DNA from: Methanosarcina barkeri 3
Lineage (GTDB): Archaea > Halobacteriota > Methanosarcinia > Methanosarcinales > Methanosarcinaceae
Assembly: GCF_000970305.1 (NCBI RefSeq)
Contig: NZ_CP009517.1
Location: 4,278,001-4,342,000 of the forward strand
DNA: 64,000 nt
Direction: 5' to 3'
Shown: positions 59,129 to 64,000 of the stretch, one piece after another
Layout of the letters: each line of letters opens with the position of its first letter
Position numbering within the stretch: the first letter of the stretch is position 1
Translations under genes and position numbers: made by a program
The notes under the pieces: model-generated
The model's input: only the letters and a program-made list of their open reading frames with translations
Told to the model about the DNA's origin: nothing
Database searches by the model: none

Positions 59129-60070
59129 TTGTCCCTTACAGCAAGAATCGGTGAACTGAGTCCTTATCTGCGGCTGTTGAGACCCGAACTCTACTACATG
59201 GACCTTACCCTACCTGCCTCAAGTGCAATCCTTGCTTCATACCTGGCTACCGGAGGACTTCCTGAGCTTCTCCCCTTCCTGATCGCGGTAATAGGTGGCT
59301 TTGCAGCCATTACAAGTTCATACGTTTTCAATGACTGCTGTGATATCGATATCGATACGATCAACCTGCCTGCTCGTCCCTTACCCTCTTCTAAAGTGTC
59401 AAAGAGTTCTGCACTCATTTATACTATATTTTTATTATTAATTGCGGGAGCAGCAGCGACTTACCTGAACCCTGAATCTCTTGTAACCCTTATTATTGCA
59501 GCTGCGGTTATCACAATATATTCAATCTTTGCAAAAAGGAATACTTTCCTCAGTTTTTTGCCAGTAGGTATTTCCTATGGACTTGTACCTGTTGGTGTCT
59601 GGCTCGCCTTTGACCCTGCAGGTCTCCTGAAAGGCAGTGACGGAGTAATTCTCCCTTTGCCGGCTATTTGCTTCGGGCTAATGATATGCGTTACGGACTG
59701 GGCTTTTACCCTTGGAGGAGTTTCCAGAGACGTGGAAGGGGACAGATTGAAAGGCGCTCCAACGATGCCAGTAACTTTTGGAATCCCCTTTACTGCCAGA
59801 TTCGTTACGTTCTGGTGGATTGTCGGAGTTATCGCTTCACTAATCATAGGTTGGTCAGCCCATCTTGGACCTGTATACTTTGCAGGAGCCCTTACTTCAG
59901 GACTCTGGATGCTTACGCAGTGTCTTGATTTCATCAAACATCCTACTCCCGATAGAGGTGGCAAGCTCTTTCTTAATGGTTCAAACTACAGAGCGATTAT
60001 GTTCGGGTCAATGATTTTTGACGTAATACTATGCATTTATGTAGGGAGTTATACCTCCATTCTCTGGTAA
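59129..60070 (+). CDS. UbiA-family prenyltransferase
   Basis: 313 residues, about eight to nine membrane helices. The two Asp-rich motifs are YVFNDCCDIDIDTINLPARP (NDxxDxxxD form) and, later, GVSRDVEGDRLKGAPTMP (DxxxD). UbiA enzymes join a polyprenyl chain to an acceptor: glycerol phosphate in archaeal lipids, or the ring of a quinone. I choose the TTG at 59129, because AGGTGA lies 5 bp upstream; the GTG at 59120 overlaps that site. The next gene is a geranylgeranyl reductase and then a radical SAM protein. The acceptor could be a lipid or the phenazine ring of methanophenazine (inference). Confidence 0.85.
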   Translation: MSLTARIGELSPYLRLLRPELYYMDLTLPASSAILASYLATGGLPELLPFLIAVIGGFAAITSSYVFNDCCDIDIDTINLPARPLPSSKVSKSSALIYTIFLLLIAGAAATYLNPESLVTLIIAAAVITIYSIFAKRNTFLSFLPVGISYGLVPVGVWLAFDPAGLLKGSDGVILPLPAICFGLMICVTDWAFTLGGVSRDVEGDRLKGAPTMPVTFGIPFTARFVTFWWIVGVIASLIIGWSAHLGPVYFAGALTSGLWMLTQCLDFIKHPTPDRGGKLFLNGSNYRAIMFGSMIFDVILCIYVGSYTSILW

Positions 60071-60085
60071 AACAGGTAGAGAAAA

Positions 60086-61243
60086 ATGGATGCGGATATT
60101 ATTGTAATAGGGGCATCTCCTGCAGGGCTAATGGCTGCAAGGAACGCCTGTGAGAAAGGAGCAGCGGTCCTTATACTGGAAAAAAAAGAAAAGATAGGAT
60201 ATCCTCCCCATCCTGCAAATTCTTTTTTCAAAGGAATGTTAGATAAATGCGGAGAAAAGGCAGACCCGTCTTATGTTGTGCATTATCTTAAAGGCATGAA
60301 GATTATTTCCCCATCAGGAAGAACAGTTGAGGTTGAAGCTCCAGGATACGCTATTGATAAAACGGCTTTCGACAGGTTTTATGCAGAGAAAGTAACGAAA
60401 ACTGGCGTAGATCTTCGAACAGGAGTGAAAGTGCAGGATATCCGGAAGGAAGGAGATAAATTTACTGTTGACACATCTGCCGGAGTATTTACCTCAAAAC
60501 TGGTTATTATTTCCGACGGTATAAATTCAAAAATGGCTTCCCTTGTGGGCCTGAAGACAATGAAGCATCCTGAAGATATTGCCTGGGGAATTGAACTGGA
60601 TATCAGAAGTCCAGGACTCGGTAAACCAAAGATGTTTGAGTATTATATAGGAAATCATGCTCCAGGCTGGAAAACTACATATTCTCCAAGAGGAGGCGAC
60701 AATGCCGCAATCGGAGCTTATGTACGCAGGTGTGGAACCGACGCAACGCCTTACCTTAACGCCTGGGTTGAAAATTTCAAAAAGCTTAAAGGGCTCGAAG
60801 AACTTGAAGTTGTAAGAAAACTTTCCGGAGGAGACCCTATAGTGACCCTTCCAAAGGAGTACATAGCAGATGGGATAATGGTTGTTGGCGGGGCTGCAGG
60901 TCAGTCGGGAATAGGCTATGCAATGAGGGCAGGCCAGATATGCGGAGATGTCGCTGCAAATGCCATAAGTAAAAGAGATGTCTCAAAATCCTCTCTCTTA
61001 GCATACCAAAAGAGCTGGAGAAAAGAGTTTCTGGCCGAACACTACCTGGGTCGAATAGGGCTTGAGACTCTCAGAAAAATGACGGATAGAGAAATTGATG
61101 AGATGACTAAGGTCTTTGAGAAGGAAGACCTCTCATTCATTCATGGAAGTTCAGTTGAGCAGTCTATGCAGGTTTTTGCGTTCATGCTGAAGAAAAAACC
61201 CTCTGCAATCTTAAAGTGCAGGGCGTTCCTCAGGAATAGATAA
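60086..61243 (+). CDS. Geranylgeranyl reductase family flavoprotein
   Basis: 385 residues. The FAD-binding N-terminus is DADIIVIGASPAGLMAARNA (GxGxxG variant with Ser-Pro-Ala) and the second FAD motif is GIMVVGGAAGQSGIGYAMRAGQICG. The YxWxFP-like region is not obvious; PPHPANSFFKGML carries what may be a modified substrate pocket. The family saturates isoprenoid chains of archaeal lipids or respiratory quinones with ferredoxin as electron donor. The start ATG follows GGTAGAG, 15 bp after the UbiA gene, so they are one operon and probably act on the same prenylated product. Confidence 0.87.
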   Translation: MDADIIVIGASPAGLMAARNACEKGAAVLILEKKEKIGYPPHPANSFFKGMLDKCGEKADPSYVVHYLKGMKIISPSGRTVEVEAPGYAIDKTAFDRFYAEKVTKTGVDLRTGVKVQDIRKEGDKFTVDTSAGVFTSKLVIISDGINSKMASLVGLKTMKHPEDIAWGIELDIRSPGLGKPKMFEYYIGNHAPGWKTTYSPRGGDNAAIGAYVRRCGTDATPYLNAWVENFKKLKGLEELEVVRKLSGGDPIVTLPKEYIADGIMVVGGAAGQSGIGYAMRAGQICGDVAANAISKRDVSKSSLLAYQKSWRKEFLAEHYLGRIGLETLRKMTDREIDEMTKVFEKEDLSFIHGSSVEQSMQVFAFMLKKKPSAILKCRAFLRNR

Positions 61244-61311
61244 ACTGAAATTTAATAATAGCAAAAGAGAACGAAATATGGACATTATCAAATGCCAGGT
61301 ACAGGAACAAT

Positions 61312-62451
61312 ATGCAATACGATTTCTATAAAAGCCCTCTTTTTAGAGTTTATACTGAGATCGAAGACGGACGCATGAGGATGAAAACCAGCGGGGCTGC
61401 ATCTATCCTTATTAGAAAAACTCTTGAGAAAAACCTCTCAATCTTTGAAGGTGAAAAGCCTGCAAAAGTCGAAGCCGACCGGCTCATATGCTCGACCTGG
61501 ATGCCCCCGGTGCCAAGCAAGGGTTTTGACCGCCTGGTAAAAAGCCAGGTATTTTCTATACTGGGAAAAATGATTCCGGACCAGGTAACTATTTCTGTTA
61601 CTGAAGAATGCCCTAATAACTGTATTCACTGCGCTCTACCTGACACGAAAAACCGGAAAAAGCTTACTCCCGAAATCGTAAAATCTACAATCGACCAGGT
61701 GCTCGAAATGGGTACAACCTTCTTGATCTTTGACGGAGGCGAGCCCCTGACCTACCCTGACCTGGAAGAATTGATAAGGTACGTAAACCCTGAAAAAGCG
61801 ATTACAGGTATGTTCACCTCAGGAGTAGGGTTGACTGAAGAACGAGCCAGCAACCTGAAAGAATCTGGCCTTTATTCTCTAACAGTAAGTTTCGATAGTG
61901 CGTATGAAGATAAGCACGATCATGTAAGGGGTAGAAAAGGAGTTTTTAAAAGCGCGGTTGAAGCTGTCAAAAACGGAATTAAGGCAGGACTGCTTGTGAA
62001 TATATATGTGGTACTTTCCAGGGACAATGTGAACGAGCTTGAAGAACTATATGCTCTTTCATCGGAACTTGGAGTCCATGAACTCTCCTTCTACGAAATA
62101 GTCCCTACGGGCAGGTGGATGGACCATGCATCTGAAATCATGACCCCAAAAGACATGAGAAAATTTGAGAATTTCGTGTCCGGAGCCAGGGAGAAAGAAG
62201 GCCCAAGAATATTTCCTATCCCTCAGGTCATGAAGACAACAGGCTGCATGGCAGGCCGGAAGTGGCTCCATATAACTCCGGAAGGAGATATTCTACCCTG
62301 TGCCTGTATCCCGATTCCTTATGGAAACGTCCATAGAGACAGGATAAAGGATGTCTGGAAAAAGATACGGGAAGATCCTGCATATAATGCAAAGTGCTGC
62401 CTTATGAGAAACCCCGAATTCAGGGAGAAGTACCTGAAGCTTTCAGAATAA
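61312..62451 (+). CDS. Radical SAM / SPASM-domain protein
   Basis: 379 residues. The radical SAM cluster motif is CPNNCIHC (CxxxCxxC, about 99-106). The SAM-binding GGEPL (about 143-147) and the later GxIxPC-type segment TPEGDILPCACIPIPYGN with CCLMRN form a SPASM-like auxiliary cluster region. The ~95 residues before the cluster motif form an N-terminal domain rather than a simple start, as in heme-d1/AhbC-type and some peptide-modifying enzymes. Third gene after UbiA and the reductase, so it could modify the same prenylated ring compound; the reaction is unknown. The start is supported by AGGAACA before the ATG. Confidence 0.85.
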   Translation: MQYDFYKSPLFRVYTEIEDGRMRMKTSGAASILIRKTLEKNLSIFEGEKPAKVEADRLICSTWMPPVPSKGFDRLVKSQVFSILGKMIPDQVTISVTEECPNNCIHCALPDTKNRKKLTPEIVKSTIDQVLEMGTTFLIFDGGEPLTYPDLEELIRYVNPEKAITGMFTSGVGLTEERASNLKESGLYSLTVSFDSAYEDKHDHVRGRKGVFKSAVEAVKNGIKAGLLVNIYVVLSRDNVNELEELYALSSELGVHELSFYEIVPTGRWMDHASEIMTPKDMRKFENFVSGAREKEGPRIFPIPQVMKTTGCMAGRKWLHITPEGDILPCACIPIPYGNVHRDRIKDVWKKIREDPAYNAKCCLMRNPEFREKYLKLSE

Positions 62452-62726
62452 ATTGAGGGCGACTATTGAAAGTTTCGGAATAAAGTGTGAAGAAAGTTAT
62501 AGTTCTGCTATTAGAATTCCTTTCTTAAACTAACAAAGTGATAGCTAACATAGCTTGAGCTGTCTGGAATATAGTCTAGAATATAATAGCAAAGTACAGA
62601 ACAGCTAGTCAAACAAAAACAAAATGTACAACAATACAGGATGGAATGAACCCAAAAAATAGGGATGCAGGTAAATATACCTGCAACGGAAATTAAAACT
62701 TTTCAGCTAATTGTTTATGAGACAAA

Positions 62727-63584
62727 TCAGACTAAACCGGACCTCTGAAGAGTCATAAGGTCTTCGGTAGTGAGTTTTGCTCCGCCCTTGAACTTTTCGA
62801 AGATGGATTTAGCATCCTTCTGAAGTTCGGACTTGACAACGCGGGATTTCCCTTCTTTGTCTTTCTTCTTGAGCTTGAAGATTTCTTTGTCAAGGTCCCG
62901 GATTTCCTTCTGGGCATTGATGAAAGCCTTATGCTGTTCGTCAGCTGCTTCCTGGGCTTTTACAAACTCTCTGTGGGCAACGTCAGACTCTGCCCTGGTT
63001 TTGTCAGCCTCTTTGAAAGCTGCAATCATCTTTTCATGATATTCCTGAGCCTGTCTGGCGTACTCGGCCAGTTCAGTATGGAATTCTGAAGCTTCATCTC
63101 GGATTTTCTGGGCTTCGTCCAGGAGATCCTTTAGTTCGGAGTTGCTCTCGAGCTGGACTTTTTTGACATGATACTGCTTTTGGAGCTGAGTGATCTTCCC
63201 AACGAGTTCCCTTTCCTTGCTTGTACTCAGGACTTCAGTCTGCTGGGCAAATTCAAGGCGATCAATATCTTTTCTCAGAGCTTTGATCGAAGGGCCACCC
63301 ATATTGCTCTGCTTCCTGATGGAGTCAGCCTTTGAGAAAAGCTCGTTTGCCTTAGCATTAGTGTCATCGCGCTTATTCTTGTATTCGCTGACCTTTTCAT
63401 TAATTTCATCCCTGAGGACTTTTAGTTCCTGGGCTTCATTAATAAGGTCTTTTGTCTTCTTGTTCAGGTCGTTACGCTTTGCAGCGAGTACACTGGCCTC
63501 TGCGTTTAAAGAATTCCTTTTTTCCTTGGCTTCCTCAGAAATGTCTTTCAAATCTGATCTTTTTTTCTGCAGTTCCTTTAGCAT
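62727..63584 (-). CDS. Archaeal coiled-coil protein (COG1340 type)
   Basis: 285 residues, almost wholly predicted as long coiled coil rich in Lys, Glu and Ala (heptads such as KKRSDLKDISEEAKEKRNSL), with a short C-terminal globular end (AKSIFEKFKGGAKLTTEDLM). No catalytic motif. Members of this archaeal family are frequently encoded beside the phosphoserine phosphatase gene, as here. The ATG at 63584 follows GGAGGCACAAT. The role is structural and unknown; an SMC-like action is sometimes suggested by the fold only. Confidence 0.87.
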   Translation of the reverse strand: MLKELQKKRSDLKDISEEAKEKRNSLNAEASVLAAKRNDLNKKTKDLINEAQELKVLRDEINEKVSEYKNKRDDTNAKANELFSKADSIRKQSNMGGPSIKALRKDIDRLEFAQQTEVLSTSKERELVGKITQLQKQYHVKKVQLESNSELKDLLDEAQKIRDEASEFHTELAEYARQAQEYHEKMIAAFKEADKTRAESDVAHREFVKAQEAADEQHKAFINAQKEIRDLDKEIFKLKKKDKEGKSRVVKSELQKDAKSIFEKFKGGAKLTTEDLMTLQRSGLV

Positions 63585-63633
63585 CTCTTATTGTGCCTCC
63601 CGATCCAGCAAAAAAGCTGGCATTTTAGTAGCT

Positions 63634-64000
63634 CTATTGTTCGATGTCGACATGCTGTGCCTGATTACAACATTGATAAGAAAGAGATTCAAGAACAGGG
63701 ATAACGGCTTTAAGATCCTTTTTTATTATGACCACGTCCGCATATTCCCTCAGGATGGGCTTGGGATTGAAAGCTATGGCAAAACCTGCTCTCTCAAAGA
63801 CACAGGCGTCGTTTGCGCCGTCCCCGACAACTACACATTGCTCTGGCCGAACCCCATTTAGTCGGGTGAGTTCTTCGAACACCTTTGCTTTGGAGTCGCT
63901 CTGTGTTATTGGGCCGACAACTTTGCCTGTAAGGCAGCCGTCTTCCACAAGCAGTTCGTTGGAAACAATGAAATCAATGCCAAGCATTTTGCCTATTGTA
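63634..64000 (-). CDS. serB: Phosphoserine phosphatase (SerB), C-terminal part
   Basis: The last ~121 residues of a HAD-family phosphatase that continues beyond the right edge. Seen: MLGIDFIVSNELLVEDG, GPITQSDSKAKVFEEL (with the Lys of motif III), CVVVGDGANDACVFERAG (motif IV) and FNPKPILREYADVVI. These are the standard SerB segments. An internal ATG at 63987 is not the start, because the frame stays open upstream. It catalyses the last step of serine synthesis. The coiled-coil gene lies 49 bp downstream in the same direction. Confidence 0.9.
   Translation of the reverse strand, partial: TIGKMLGIDFIVSNELLVEDGCLTGKVVGPITQSDSKAKVFEELTRLNGVRPEQCVVVGDGANDACVFERAGFAIAFNPKPILREYADVVIIKKDLKAVIPVLESLSYQCCNQAQHVDIEQ

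Overview
The window looks like chromosomal DNA of a methylotrophic methanogen of the genus Methanosarcina. The support is a complete methanol:coenzyme M methyltransferase set (mtaA, a RamM/MAP-type corrinoid activator, mtaC, mtaB), archaeal markers (TATA-binding protein, thermosome, archaeosine tRNA-guanine transglycosylase, NrpR, PAC2 and DUF473 proteins), Shine-Dalgarno sites of the GGAGGTGA type, several TTG/GTG starts, and long A+T-rich intergenic regions. The species cannot be fixed from the sequence alone. No CDS here needs in-frame UAG (pyrrolysine) read-through.

Layout. 1-10.5 kb: an ABC-2 exporter pair (cut by the window edge), a RibD-C reductase, an Msr-type regulator, a hybrid histidine kinase overlapping a single-domain response regulator, and a P-type ATPase resembling animal Na+/K+-ATPase. 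11.1-34.6 kb: a methanol island with mtaA, ramM/map, two CobW/G3E GTPases with His-rich tails, an Msr regulator on the other strand, a third decaying CobW, an extra TBP gene, mtaC-mtaB behind a 1.26-kb upstream region, an AceTr/YaaH-family membrane protein, a CDF-type transporter whose middle is replaced by short repeats, two HyuA-like ATPase-fold proteins without HyuB, and two more Msr regulators. 35.4-42.8 kb: tRNA-Arg(GCG), a YchF-type GTPase, a cis-prenyltransferase homologue lacking the usual catalytic motif, a zinc-ribbon/winged-helix protein, nrpR with an MBL hydrolase, and sufC-sufB. 43.4-45.6 kb: a small accessory patch with a broken gene (two in-frame UAA stops), a RelBE-like pair, short remnants and an MNT/HEPN pair. 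45.9-50.7 kb: a small unknown ORF, a winged-helix regulator with a NapH-like ferredoxin membrane protein, and a large FAD/Fe-S oxidoreductase with a Met/Pro-rich tail. 51-64 kb: an MFS exporter, thermosome, DUF473-PAC2, a pyruvate-kinase-C-like protein, tgtA, a UbiA prenyltransferase / geranylgeranyl reductase / radical SAM run, a coiled-coil protein and serB (cut by the window edge).

How the genes may work together. MtaB moves the methyl group of methanol to the corrinoid of MtaC, MtaA moves it on to coenzyme M, and RamM/MAP re-reduces oxidised corrinoid. MtaA and MtaB are zinc enzymes and MtaC holds cobalt, so CobW-type GTPases and a CDF-like protein beside them suggest a metal supply role (inference). 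The Msr regulators and the extra TBP suggest dedicated transcription control of the same island (inference).

A striking background feature is the number of short direct-repeat arrays (units of 11-48 bp, each with a different sequence) between genes and inside at least two genes. They abut without spacers and are not CRISPR.
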